Made by a program: the position numbers and the translations under genes. Below, piece after piece: positions 33,143 through 41,531 of a DNA stretch of 64,000 nucleotides. The stretch covers positions 1 to 64,000 of the forward strand of contig CALWGC010000022.1 in the NCBI GenBank assembly GCA_944378105.1, written 5' to 3'. The DNA is from an uncultured Clostridia bacterium (GTDB lineage Bacteria; Bacillota; Clostridia; Lachnospirales; Anaerotignaceae). Within the stretch, counting starts at the first letter, position 1; every line of letters begins with the position of its first letter. The notes under the pieces are model-generated. The model was not told the DNA's origin. It saw only the letters and a list, made by a program, of their open reading frames with translations, and made no database searches.

Positions 33143-34621
33143 CTAGTTCACTGTTTCGCTTTCTTCCACAGTTTTGGCATCCGAAACAATTTTATCATAA
33201 ATCTTCAAACCATATTGGCTTTCTGCACTGACGATGGTATAGTCGGCGTTACTGCCCAGCGGTTCAATGACCGTAAAGGTGGCCATGGAGCTGTTGGCCA
33301 CATAAACGCCTTGATACGTTTTCACTTCGCTTAGCATATAGGTGCTTGGGTTTTCCCCTTCGCTTACCAAAGTATCGCCAATTTTCAGTGTACCGAAGTC
33401 TTGCAAAATATAAACATTGTCCTCATCGCTGCTGGCAATGTCAATGGCAATCAGTTTATCCGTATCGCCTTCCCGCTTGATGACGTTATTGCCATCCAAG
33501 CTTTCCACCACATATTCCTTTGGAATTTTGATGAAATTCTTTTCCACAATGGCTTCATTTGGAATCTTAAAGCCGGTGTAGATATTTTCTTCCACATAAA
33601 AATCAATGGTTCTTGCATCGGCAAAATCCAAAATGTTTTCATTGGATGTAAAGACCACATAGACATCTGTGTCATTTTGCGTCATGGATTCAATTTTCAT
33701 ATCCACCTGCTTGGTTTCCTCATTGATGGTGGAAGTGATTTGTAAAATATCGCCTGTTTCCCACTGGGCGGCAATGTCTTTTGGAATGAAGCTGACCAGA
33801 TACCATTGGTTGGAGGTAATGACTTTAAACAGCGGCTCTCCCTCTTCCACTGCCAAACTTTTGGAAATATATTCCGGCTGTACCTGCATTTCCACTTGCT
33901 TGCGATCGATGGCATTTCTGGATTCTGGCGTGGCAATGTCTTCAAAGTGATCAATCCGCAAAGAAAAAATCCCGCTGGAATCGGTATACACTTGGGAAAT
34001 GCTGCCCGCCAACTGGTTTTCATAGGCCGCCTTCTCTTCCGAAAGGGCCGCCGTGCTTTTGCTGTTTTCTGTCAGCCAAATTTGATTACGCAAATTCATT
34101 TGGGTATTGAGCTGGTCCACAAAGGAATACAGTTCCGATACGTTTCCGCCGATGAATTTGCTGATGTTGCTGTCCACCAAGGCGTCCAAGTTTTTTTGGA
34201 TGTTGTCCAAGTCTTCTTTAAAAATGGAAAAGTCCTCCCGCTGTTTTTGCGCTTCCACAATGCTTTCGTCCAGCTTGGCAATTTCGCTTTCAATCACCGG
34301 TGCTTCCTCGGCATCTTTTACCGTACAAACCAGCGCATTTTTTTTCATGCGCTCGCCTTCCAAATAGAGATACTCCGGCTGTCCGCTGCGGGGACTGGTG
34401 ACCACTTGCTCTTGCCGAATGATGAGCCCCCGTAATGTGGTGGGCACATCAATGGTCCCATAATCCACCGTCTCCAACGCCACCGATGGCCGGTTCAAAA
34501 ACACAATGCTATAACCCAATAAGTAAATCAACAGGCAGGAGAAGACAAACACCGTAAAGGTGCGATATTTTTTCCCACTGCGCCTTCCCCGGCGGGGTGG
34601 GGCTCCTTTTTTCTGTGCCAA
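33143..34621 (-). CDS. HlyD-like membrane adaptor protein
   Basis: This 492-residue protein starts with a basic, Arg/Lys/Gly-rich region and one transmembrane segment (FVFSCLLIYLLGYSIVF, about 25-45). A periplasmic-adaptor-like extracellular part follows, with paired coiled-coil stretches at about 105-215 and beta-rich domains after it, so the plan resembles HlyD/RND adaptors. Such proteins sit near yggS-sepF in many Clostridia; no ABC or efflux partner is present, and its partner is unknown. The start is TTG at 34619-34621, nine bases after GGAGG. Confidence 0.75.
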   Translation of the reverse strand: MAQKKGAPPRRGRRSGKKYRTFTVFVFSCLLIYLLGYSIVFLNRPSVALETVDYGTIDVPTTLRGLIIRQEQVVTSPRSGQPEYLYLEGERMKKNALVCTVKDAEEAPVIESEIAKLDESIVEAQKQREDFSIFKEDLDNIQKNLDALVDSNISKFIGGNVSELYSFVDQLNTQMNLRNQIWLTENSKSTAALSEEKAAYENQLAGSISQVYTDSSGIFSLRIDHFEDIATPESRNAIDRKQVEMQVQPEYISKSLAVEEGEPLFKVITSNQWYLVSFIPKDIAAQWETGDILQITSTINEETKQVDMKIESMTQNDTDVYVVFTSNENILDFADARTIDFYVEENIYTGFKIPNEAIVEKNFIKIPKEYVVESLDGNNVIKREGDTDKLIAIDIASSDEDNVYILQDFGTLKIGDTLVSEGENPSTYMLSEVKTYQGVYVANSSMATFTVIEPLGSNADYTIVSAESQYGLKIYDKIVSDAKTVEESETVN

Positions 34622-34945
34622 ATTTCAATTCCTCCAATATTCAACAAAAAAGGAAGGTGTCCTTTGGTAACTGTCATAAGAAAACAATGTATCATCCGTG
34701 CAACTGCATCTTCATTCATCATGAAGAGCCGTTGTTTCCTTAGGAAAACTACCTAACCTTCCTTGCTTGCTTGTCCTTGCTGCCCCCAAAAGCGGCCTGG
34801 CAAAAGTTGCACTTTTTGGTCGCTTGTCCTCTATTATAACACCCTCTTTTTTCATTGTCTACCTTTCCGACACGAAAAAAATGGCCGCGAAGGCAGAAAA
34901 TACGGGATTTTTTTCAGAAAGGAAAATAGTTCCAAGTGAATTTCC
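34622..34945 (-). promoter_or_regulatory. Promoter and long leader of the division gene run
   Basis: A strong promoter on the minus strand: -35 TAGACA (34856-34861), 17-base spacer, and -10 TATAAT (34833-34838). It implies an untranslated leader of about 200 bases before the adaptor gene. The leader has small inverted repeats (CTTCAT-GATGA-ATGAAG near 34710). I recognise no riboswitch class. The sequence upstream of the promoter, 34862-34945, shows nothing. Confidence 0.65.
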
Positions 34946-34973
34946 AAAAAAAAGCTGCCGCAGTTGCGGCAGC
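34946..34973 (-). terminator. Terminator of the alcohol dehydrogenase gene
   Basis: A near-perfect hairpin, GCTGCCGCAACTGCGGCAGC on the minus strand (34954-34973), followed by eight Ts. It starts 24 bases past the stop codon. Confidence 0.9.
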
Positions 34974-34997
34974 AAACCATCTTTTTTTGTGACAATC

Positions 34998-36149
34998 TTA
35001 AAATAAGGTCCGATATAAGGCTTCCATTTCTTCCACCGACGGCGCCCGGCGTGTATTGGCGGGACTGCCGCTGGCCTGTGCATCGGCAGCCATTTTGGGA
35101 ATTGCTGCAAAAAAAGCTTCCTGATCTAAACCATATTCTTTGCAAGAAGGAATCTGCAAAGCTTCACAAAGCGCCTCCACCGCAGCCAAAAATGCCTCTG
35201 CCCCTTCTTGTTCGCTCATGCCTTCCTTCCAAACCCCAATCTCTTTGGCCAGCACCGCAAACCGGTCAAAACAGCCGGGCAGCGCAAACGTCAAACAAGG
35301 TTTGATGAGCATGGCATTGGAAAGCCCGTGGGGCACATGGAACAAGGCGCCAATGGGCCGGCTCATGCCATGAATGATGGTGACAGAAGAATTGTTGAAA
35401 GCCATCCCGGCCTCCAGCGCCGCCTGAGCCATGTCGGCTCTGGCCGCCAAGTCGTCTCCTTGTTCATAGCACCGTCTCAAAGAAGCAAAAATCCGCCGAA
35501 CCGCCGAAAGGGCCATGGTATCGGCCAAAGGAAAGGCTTTTTTGGACGTATACGCTTCTACGGCATGGCATAATGCGTCCAGCCCAGTAAAAGCAGTCAC
35601 CTTTGGCGGCGTTGTCACCGAAAGGGCCGGGTCCACCACAGCCAGTGTGGGCATCAAAGAAGGGCCTTTTAACAACATTTTGATGTTGTCCACGGTGTTA
35701 TTGATGATGGTAAATTGTGTTGCCTCCGAACCGGTGCCGGCGGTACTTGGGATGGCGCAAAATGGCGGCAAAGGCTCCGTAATGACTTTTCCATAATAAT
35801 CGTTGATACTGCCGCCCAGGCACACCACCATCGCAATGGCTTTCATGGCATCAATGGGGCTTCCGCCGCCAACGCCAATGAGAAAATCGCATCCTTCTGC
35901 CCGATAAATCGCAGCCCCTGCTTCCACCATTTGGTCCGATGGTTCCCCTGTAATATCCGTAAACACTGCACAGTCACAGCCGCCTGCCCGTAAACTTTCC
36001 TTCAGTTTCTCCAGCACGCCGCCCCGCACCATACTACCGCTGGTAACGATCAATGCCTTTTTCCCTAAAGAGCACAAAGACGCCTGGCTTTCTTTCAGCG
36101 CACCTTCCCCCACAATCACCTTATGGGGTGTAAAAAACACATTTGCCAT
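34998..36149 (-). CDS. Iron-containing alcohol dehydrogenase
   Basis: This 383-residue protein is of the Fe-ADH (class III) family and would interconvert an alcohol and an aldehyde or ketone with NAD(P). It has LIGVGGGSPIDAMKAIA for the dinucleotide, PSTAGTGSEATQF, and the metal-ligand segments GLDALCHAVEAYTSKKA and IIHGMSRPIGALFHVPHGLSNA. The substrate is unknown; butanol, 1,3-propanediol or lactaldehyde type reactions are all possible. I chose the ATG at 36149 because AAAGGAG precedes it. The gene is alone, between two terminators. Confidence 0.88.
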   Translation of the reverse strand: MANVFFTPHKVIVGEGALKESQASLCSLGKKALIVTSGSMVRGGVLEKLKESLRAGGCDCAVFTDITGEPSDQMVEAGAAIYRAEGCDFLIGVGGGSPIDAMKAIAMVVCLGGSINDYYGKVITEPLPPFCAIPSTAGTGSEATQFTIINNTVDNIKMLLKGPSLMPTLAVVDPALSVTTPPKVTAFTGLDALCHAVEAYTSKKAFPLADTMALSAVRRIFASLRRCYEQGDDLAARADMAQAALEAGMAFNNSSVTIIHGMSRPIGALFHVPHGLSNAMLIKPCLTFALPGCFDRFAVLAKEIGVWKEGMSEQEGAEAFLAAVEALCEALQIPSCKEYGLDQEAFFAAIPKMAADAQASGSPANTRRAPSVEEMEALYRTLF

Positions 36150-36350
36150 AACCAAAATCTCCTTTCCGAATCCGCCTCCCCAATTCCCTTCTCTTTTCGC
36201 TATCCTTATCCTATCATAAACGCCACCAAAACGCAAACGAGCACCAAAAAAAAGCGCCTGCCAAAAGCAATTTTCGAAGAAGAAATCTTTTTTCTTTCCA
36301 TTGATTTCTTCTTGCAAATTGTGACCGCTGTCTTGAAAAAAAAGGAATCA
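36150..36350. other. Intergenic stretch, only a weak promoter seen
   Basis: Apart from a -10-like TATGAT (minus strand, near 36215) with no good -35, this stretch shows no gene or structured element. It is moderately A-rich and probably carries the promoter of the alcohol dehydrogenase. Confidence 0.4.
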
Positions 36351-36400
36351 AAATAAGAAGGCTGGAATCCTGAAAAAGGATTTCAGCCTTCTTTGTTTTT
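36351..36400 (-). terminator. Bidirectional terminator after vor cluster
   Basis: GAAGGCTGGAATCCT and AGGATTTCAGCCTTC form a stem (36358-36391) with one mismatched pair and a short A-rich loop. It has an A-rich left side and a T-rich right side, so it can work on both strands. It resembles the recurring GCAGGAATCC hairpin found elsewhere in the window. Confidence 0.8.
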
Positions 36401-36452
36401 TATTCAGCTACGCCAAAAGCGTCAGCTACAACCTTTTTTTCGCTGTTCTTTT

Positions 36453-37007
36453 TTATCCTAATTTTTTCGCATATTCTGCGCCCTTGGCCAAAGCTTCCCG
36501 GTTGATCGGGATCAGTTTTGCTTTGTTGTCGCCAAATACTTTCAAAAATGCTTTTAAGATGGATTCGCTTTCTACAATTTTATCAATTTCCACCACAGCA
36601 CCCAGCATGATGATATTGAGCAGTTTGTCGTTACCCAATTCGCTGGCAATTTCATTGGCCGGGATATAGTATACATTCACGTCATCCCGTTCCACTTTTT
36701 CTTTGATGATGCTGCTGTTGACAAAGATCGAGCCGCCAGGCGCAACCTTTGGCACAAATTTCAAAAAGGAAGGCAGGTTCATCACCACGGCCGTGGTGAT
36801 ACCCGTATCAAAAATGGGGGAGCCGATGGGTTCGTCCGATACAATCACCGAGCAGTTGGCCGTGCCGCCACGCATTTCTGGACCATAAGCCGGCACCCAA
36901 GAAACTTCTTTCCCGTCAATCATACCGGCATAGGTCAACAGCTGGCCCATACTCATAACCCCCTGGCCGCCAAAACCGGCACAGCTGATTTTATGTGTTT
37001 TTCCCAT
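36453..37007 (-). CDS. 2-oxoacid:ferredoxin oxidoreductase gamma subunit
   Basis: This 184-residue subunit belongs to the pyruvate/ketoisovalerate oxidoreductase gamma family. It starts with KISCAGFGGQGVMSMGQLL, and the YGPEMRGGTANCSVIVSDEPIG motif follows. It works with the TPP, alpha and ferredoxin subunits encoded just upstream to turn a 2-oxoacid into its acyl-CoA and reduced ferredoxin. Its ATG is one base after the TPP subunit stop. The set, and the VorB-like alpha subunit, point to branched-chain or general 2-oxoacids. Confidence 0.92.
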   Translation of the reverse strand: MGKTHKISCAGFGGQGVMSMGQLLTYAGMIDGKEVSWVPAYGPEMRGGTANCSVIVSDEPIGSPIFDTGITTAVVMNLPSFLKFVPKVAPGGSIFVNSSIIKEKVERDDVNVYYIPANEIASELGNDKLLNIIMLGAVVEIDKIVESESILKAFLKVFGDNKAKLIPINREALAKGAEYAKKLG

Positions 37008-37008
37008 A

Positions 37009-37761
37009 TCATTCTCCCTCCTTTTCCATATCTTTGAACACGCCCAGTGGATAGTATGGAATCATTTTTTCTTTTACAAATTCCATGGCTTTTGTTGCAG
37101 AAAGACCCCAGTTGGTTGGGCAGCTGGAAACTACTTCCACAAACGTAAAGCCTTTTCCTTCCTGCTGCATGGTCAATGCTTTTTTGATGGCTTTTTTCGT
37201 TTGAATCACATGGGCTGGGCTGTCTACGGCCACACGTTCAATATAAGCTGGGCCGGTCAAAGTTGCCAGCATTTCACAAACCCGGATGGGGTTACCGTTG
37301 ATGTGCGGGTCCCGTCCTTCTTGGCTGGTGGTGGAACGCATGCCAGGCAATGTGGTTGGTGCCATCTGGCCACCGGTCATGCCGTAAATACCGTTGTTAA
37401 TGAAAATGGTGGTAAACTTTTCTCCTCTGGCGGCGGCATGAATGATTTCTGCCGTACCGATGGAAGCCAAGTCGCCATCGCCCTGATAGGTCAGGACAAT
37501 TTTATCTGGATGTACCCGTTTGATCCCGGTGGCCGTAGCCGGGGCCCGGCCATGGGCACACTGGATGGAGTCATAGGTAAAATATTTGGGAATAAACACG
37601 GCGCAACCAACCGGTGCACAAATAATGGTGTTTTCCGTTTCGCCCAATTCTGAAATACATTCGGCAATGAGTCGATGCACAATGCCATGGCCACAGCCAG
37701 GACAATAATGCATTCTCACATCCGTCAATCCTTCCGGTTTTTGATAAACGATGGTAGACAT
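37009..37761 (-). CDS. 2-oxoacid:ferredoxin oxidoreductase TPP-binding subunit
   Basis: This 250-residue beta subunit holds thiamine pyrophosphate. The TPP motif appears as YQGDGDLASIGTAEIIHAA and the later NNGIYGMTGGQMAPTT; the cysteines CPGCGHGIVHRL and GCAVF are family features. The start at 37761 overlaps the alpha subunit stop by one base. Longer in-frame sequence upstream lies inside the alpha subunit gene and is not used. Confidence 0.93.
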   Translation of the reverse strand: MSTIVYQKPEGLTDVRMHYCPGCGHGIVHRLIAECISELGETENTIICAPVGCAVFIPKYFTYDSIQCAHGRAPATATGIKRVHPDKIVLTYQGDGDLASIGTAEIIHAAARGEKFTTIFINNGIYGMTGGQMAPTTLPGMRSTTSQEGRDPHINGNPIRVCEMLATLTGPAYIERVAVDSPAHVIQTKKAIKKALTMQQEGKGFTFVEVVSSCPTNWGLSATKAMEFVKEKMIPYYPLGVFKDMEKEGE

Positions 37762-38822
37762 TATTTCGCACCTCCCAATTCTTTTTTGGCAAAGTCGATA
37801 TATTCTTCCGGTGTCGGAATCATGCCGCCGGTTCTGCCATAGAACAATACGTCTTCTTTCTTGCCGCAAGCCAGCTGTACATCCGGTACCATCTGGCCCA
37901 TGTTCATTTCGCCCACAATCCATTTTTTGATCTTCTTGTTTTCAAAGGGCTTTTGTGGGAATGGCCAAAGGGTCTGGGGACGTACCAAACCAATCTTCAT
38001 GCCTTCGGCCCGCAGGGCTTTGACGGCGTTTTTGATGATTCTGGCCGTGGTGCCATAGGAAACAAAGGCGTATTCGGCATCTTCCATCATAAATTCTTCC
38101 CAACGCACTTCGTTTTTCTCGATGGCAGGGTATTTTTCTTCAAAGAAGCGGAAGTTTTCTCTTTCGCAGTTTGGTGCGTCGATGTCCAGGTTGATGATGG
38201 TATTGGTTTTGCCTTTCGGAGAATGGCCCAAAGCCCAAGTGGACAGGTCCACTTTTTCCCGTTTGGTTGGTTCGTGATCCAGTTCCACCGGTTCCATCAT
38301 CTGGCCAATCAGCCCATCGCAAAGCACCATCACCGGGGTGCGATAACATTCGGCAATTTCAAAACTTTCTTTCACAAAATCCACGGCTTCCTGCACAGAC
38401 CCTGGGGCCAAAACCGGGATATGATAGTCGCCGTTGGAACCGCCGCGGGTGGCCTGCAAATAATCCGACTGGGAAGGTTGGATGGTACCAAGGCCCGGGC
38501 CACCACGCATCATCGATACCACCACGCAGGGGATTTCGCCTTTAACGCAATAGCCAATGCCTTCTTGTTTTAATGCAATCCCAGGAGAAGAAGAACTGGT
38601 CATTGCTCTGGCGCCTGCTGCGCCGGCCCCATATACCATGTTGATGGCAGCCACTTCACTTTCGGCCTGCACAAAGGTGCCGCCCACCAAAGGCAGTTCT
38701 CTGGAAAAATATTCCGGCACTTCGTTTTGTGGCGTAATGGGATAACCCATGAAATACCGACATCCGGCCAAGATGGCAGCCTTTGCAATCGCTTCGTTGC
38801 CTTTCATAATCACTTTCGCCAT
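37761..38822 (-). CDS. vorB: 2-oxoacid:ferredoxin oxidoreductase alpha subunit (VorB type)
   Basis: This 353-residue subunit has the alpha-subunit start KVIMKGNEAIAKAAILAGCR, the substrate and CoA motif GYPITPQNEVPEYFS, and ARAMTSSSSPGIALKQEG. It resembles VorB (3-methyl-2-oxobutanoate:ferredoxin oxidoreductase); the exact substrate cannot be read from motifs and may also be 2-oxoglutarate or a generic 2-oxoacid. The start at 38822 has GGAGG upstream. The four-subunit order gamma-beta-alpha-ferredoxin is typical. Confidence 0.9.
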   Translation of the reverse strand: MAKVIMKGNEAIAKAAILAGCRYFMGYPITPQNEVPEYFSRELPLVGGTFVQAESEVAAINMVYGAGAAGARAMTSSSSPGIALKQEGIGYCVKGEIPCVVVSMMRGGPGLGTIQPSQSDYLQATRGGSNGDYHIPVLAPGSVQEAVDFVKESFEIAECYRTPVMVLCDGLIGQMMEPVELDHEPTKREKVDLSTWALGHSPKGKTNTIINLDIDAPNCERENFRFFEEKYPAIEKNEVRWEEFMMEDAEYAFVSYGTTARIIKNAVKALRAEGMKIGLVRPQTLWPFPQKPFENKKIKKWIVGEMNMGQMVPDVQLACGKKEDVLFYGRTGGMIPTPEEYIDFAKKELGGAK

Positions 38823-38839
38823 TGTTCTTTCCTCCTTCC

Positions 38840-39064
38840 TCAATCGTTTTTTACAATGGTGATAATACTATCGGGACACATTCTCACACAGCTTTGGCAG
38901 CCAATACAGTTTTCCATGTTTTCTGCCGTAATGCTGGCTGGATGATACCCCGCATCATTGGTCAATTCTGGATTCAGTGCAATGATGCCTTTCGGGCAGG
39001 ATACCACGCACAATTCGCATCCCTTACACTCTTTCCCGTTAAATGTTACCGTAAACTTTGCCAT
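38840..39064 (-). CDS. 4Fe-4S ferredoxin (delta) subunit
   Basis: This 74-residue bis-[4Fe-4S] protein has CKGCELCVVSCPKG and CIGCQSCVRMCPDS, two full CxxCxxCxxxCP motifs. It passes electrons from the oxidoreductase to free ferredoxin. It lies 17 bases before the alpha subunit gene and 28 bases after the ATPase gene. Confidence 0.95.
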   Translation of the reverse strand: MAKFTVTFNGKECKGCELCVVSCPKGIIALNPELTNDAGYHPASITAENMENCIGCQSCVRMCPDSIITIVKND

Positions 39065-39092
39065 GAAAACAGCACCTCCTCAAACCGCTCTC

Positions 39093-39779
39093 TTACATCC
39101 ACACTTCGCGCATAAAATAGGTTAACGGTATCACCTCGCCCGATAATTGTTCCTTTTTCTCTTCCGTCATATCTGTCACAATCTCTTCTACATACGTGGT
39201 GTATCGAATGGGCACTTGGCAAATTTGACTCACCTGCGCCAACATGCTTTCTCCTTCCAGCACATCGGCCGCCGTTGTCTCCCGCACCAAGTTGGAATTG
39301 TTGATGAATCCTGTCACCTTCAGCCCAGAGGCCACTTCCAAACTTTCCTTGGCCGCCAAAATTTTCTCCACCGAATTGGTATCCGGCCGGAAAATATTCA
39401 CCACCATAAAGAAATCTGTCTCATCCAGGTCAATCCATTGCCGGTACCGGCCCAGCACAATGGTCCCCACGTCATTGCCGCCCAAGTCGATGATGTACTC
39501 ATAACTTTTGTCCTCAAAGGGGGCATAACTTTCTGCCGGAATGGCCGGCACATCGGCGCCTGCCCCGATGGAAGAATCGATCATTCGAATTCCCATTGCC
39601 ATGATTTTGTCTCGCACTTCCCGCGAGCGAAAATAGACATTGACAATATCCATATCGGCAAATGCAATCTTGCGGTCTGACTGTCTAGCCAGTAAAGCCG
39701 CATAATTGACGGCAAATTCTGTTTTGCCACTCCCATAATGTCCGGAGATGATTCTGACTCGCTTGTCGTCGGTAACCAT
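39093..39779 (-). CDS. P-loop ATPase (MinD/CobQ-like) at head of vor cluster
   Basis: This 228-residue protein has the deviant P-loop RIISGHYGSGKTEFAVNYA, then FADMDIVNVYFRSRE and the Walker-B-like YEYIIDLGGNDVGT, followed by a short GTPase-like tail. It resembles the MinD/ParA/CobQ group. Its neighbours suggest a role with the oxidoreductase, perhaps metal or cofactor delivery, but this is only inferred. I chose the ATG at 39779 because AAAGGAG precedes it; an ATG at 39812 has none. Confidence 0.75.
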   Translation of the reverse strand: MVTDDKRVRIISGHYGSGKTEFAVNYAALLARQSDRKIAFADMDIVNVYFRSREVRDKIMAMGIRMIDSSIGAGADVPAIPAESYAPFEDKSYEYIIDLGGNDVGTIVLGRYRQWIDLDETDFFMVVNIFRPDTNSVEKILAAKESLEVASGLKVTGFINNSNLVRETTAADVLEGESMLAQVSQICQVPIRYTTYVEEIVTDMTEEKKEQLSGEVIPLTYFMREVWM

Positions 39780-39834
39780 GCCATTCTCCTTTCCATTACA
39801 CGCAATTTTCATGCAAACTCCTTAGGTCCAATTC

Positions 39835-39866
39835 ATTATAACGCGGAAAAATATTGTATGCAATAT
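39835..39866 (-). promoter_or_regulatory. vor cluster promoter with palindrome over -35
   Basis: A -10 TATAAT (39835-39840), 17-base spacer and -35 TTGCAT (39858-39863) on the minus strand. A perfect inverted repeat, ATATTG-TATG-CAATAT (39851-39866), covers the -35 and is a good candidate for a repressor site. Confidence 0.7.
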
Positions 39867-40261
39867 ACATCTTGTACTTTTTTTAGCACACTCAACAATC
39901 CAAAAGGAAAGACTTTTGAGATTCAAATAAAAATTGTATAAATTTAAGTGCAAAAAATAATATAATCTATATTTGATGAACAACAGAAAAACGATTTTGT
40001 GCATCTTTTTCTAAAATCTTATTTTTTGTATACCGTATACGGTTTCTGTCTTTCCCCCTGTCCTTTTTTACAATTTTAACAGTAGTTCCTTGGCTATTTC
40101 TCCTATTGACTTATCGAGTATTCACAAATAGAGAAATTGCACTATTTTGTATTTTTTTCCGAACAAAGCAACTTTTCCTGCTTCTGCTTGCTTTTGATGC
40201 AAAGCCACCTTCTCTTTTTTCCTCCAGCCCTCCTCTCCATTGCTCCTTTCCTACCGAAAAA
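39867..40261. other. AT-rich intergenic region with a palindrome
   Basis: No gene is visible. A perfect 12-bp palindrome, ACCGTATACGGT, lies at 40032-40043, within a run of near-direct GTATAC repeats. Such symmetry suggests a protein-binding site, but no promoter is clearly linked to it. Confidence 0.4.
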
Positions 40262-40303
40262 TAAAAAAAGCGCCACAAACGTTTCGTTTGTGTGCGCTTT
40301 TTT
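40262..40303 (-). terminator. Terminator of the 2-hydroxyacid dehydrogenase gene
   Basis: On the minus strand an AAAGCGC...CACAAACG-AAA-CGTTTGTG-GCGCTTT stem (one bulged base) is followed by a T-run, about 22 bases past the stop. A-runs on the left and T-runs on the right make it usable on both strands. Confidence 0.8.
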
Positions 40304-40325
40304 CTCTCATCTTCTCTTGCTGTTT

Positions 40326-41258
40326 TTACACAATGTTTTTCAATGGTTTGCCATCTCGATAGTTACACAAGTTTTCCATCATCCAGGCAAACATCTGCTC
40401 ATCGTTTTGGGCCGAGCTATAGCTGTTATGAGGCGAGAAATAGAAATTTTCCAAATCCCAAAGAGGGCTTTCTTTTTGCAGCGGCTCTGTTTCATATACA
40501 TCCAAGGCTGCTGCGGCAATGGTGTGGTTGGTCAAAGCCTCATGCAAATCTTTTTCGTTGACAATGCCGCCACGGCCTACGTTGACCAAAATAGCTGTTT
40601 CTTTCATTTTGGAAAGCATTGCTTTGTTAATCAAATCCACCGTTGTGGCATCTTTTGGCAGTGCAATAATCACCATATCATATTGTCCAATTTCTTCGGC
40701 CAGTGCGGAAATTTTATGTACCCGATGGAAGTACTCCTGTTCCTTGCCGCTGCGGTTATAGCCGGTCACATCCACGTCAAAAGCCACCAAGCGTTTTGCA
40801 ATTTGTTTGCCGATGCCGCCGGTGCCAAGTACGGCTGCCTTTTTGTCGTTCAAATGGCCCAACAGCCGCAGCTGCTGCCAAGAGCGGGTTCTTTTTTGTT
40901 CTTCAAATACATAGGCTTTTTTCTGCATTTCCAATAACCGCATCAGAACAAATTCGGCAATGGGGATGTCATAGACCCCTCTGGCGTTACAGAATGTAAT
41001 CCCACGGCGCTTGAACTCCTCCAGTGGCTGCACATCCAGCCCCACCATGGCCGCCATCACCAGCTTCAAATTTGGAAATTCATCCATGTTGTTATAGCTA
41101 AAAGCATTGTGTGTCCAAAGCACTTCACACTGTTTTTCCTCTTCTGTAAAGGGGGTTTTCTGCTCATCGTCATGATACATCAGTTCAAACCCTGCATCAG
41201 CAATCACCTGACACATTTCCTTTGTAAACCCCGTACGATTTGTCACAACAACTTTCAT
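40326..41258 (-). CDS. D-2-hydroxyacid dehydrogenase family protein
   Basis: This 310-residue NAD-dependent oxidoreductase has the Rossmann motif AAVLGTGGIGKQIAKRL, the catalytic Arg in VNVGRGGIVNEKDL, a Glu further on in DVYETEPLQ, and the catalytic His in SPHNSYSS. It would reduce 2-oxoacids to D-2-hydroxyacids, in line with the vor genes upstream, but its substrate is unknown. I chose the ATG at 41258, with GGAG seven bases upstream. Confidence 0.9.
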   Translation of the reverse strand: MKVVVTNRTGFTKEMCQVIADAGFELMYHDDEQKTPFTEEEKQCEVLWTHNAFSYNNMDEFPNLKLVMAAMVGLDVQPLEEFKRRGITFCNARGVYDIPIAEFVLMRLLEMQKKAYVFEEQKRTRSWQQLRLLGHLNDKKAAVLGTGGIGKQIAKRLVAFDVDVTGYNRSGKEQEYFHRVHKISALAEEIGQYDMVIIALPKDATTVDLINKAMLSKMKETAILVNVGRGGIVNEKDLHEALTNHTIAAAALDVYETEPLQKESPLWDLENFYFSPHNSYSSAQNDEQMFAWMMENLCNYRDGKPLKNIV

Positions 41259-41335
41259 ATCGGTTCTCCACCTCCATAGCATTCTTCTTTTTGCACAATC
41301 CTTACCTCAAAAACACTTTTTTCTATCCACTTTCC

Positions 41336-41341
41336 ATTATA
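41336..41341 (-). promoter_or_regulatory. Probable -10 for the dehydrogenase gene
   Basis: A perfect TATAAT on the minus strand about 78 bases upstream of the gene, with only a weak -35 about 16 bases further. Confidence 0.4.
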
Positions 41342-41425
41342 AACGATTCTTCTTGACTTTCCATAAAAATATCATATCTTCCCATAAAACTTTCTTCTCC
41401 GTCATCCATTCCTAACTGTTAATAC

Positions 41426-41470
41426 AAAAAAACGCTGCCCACACCAAACGGTGTAGCAGCGCTTTTTTTC
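41426..41470 (-). terminator. Terminator of the YkvI-like gene
   Basis: On the minus strand GCGCTGC-TACACC with a GTTT loop and GGTGTGGGCAGCG arm, followed by seven Ts. It lies about 60 bases past the stop codon. Confidence 0.8.
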
Positions 41471-41531
41471 TTTTTAATCGCCCCTCTTTCCAGGGGTCAA
41501 TGGATTTTTTCTTTCTTTGGTGCAATCGTGT

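Noticed and set aside
34622..34826. Possible c-di-GMP riboswitch in the adaptor leader (GGTAGTTTTCCTAAGG)
   Set aside because: The conserved core bases of known c-di-GMP or other riboswitch classes could not be matched.
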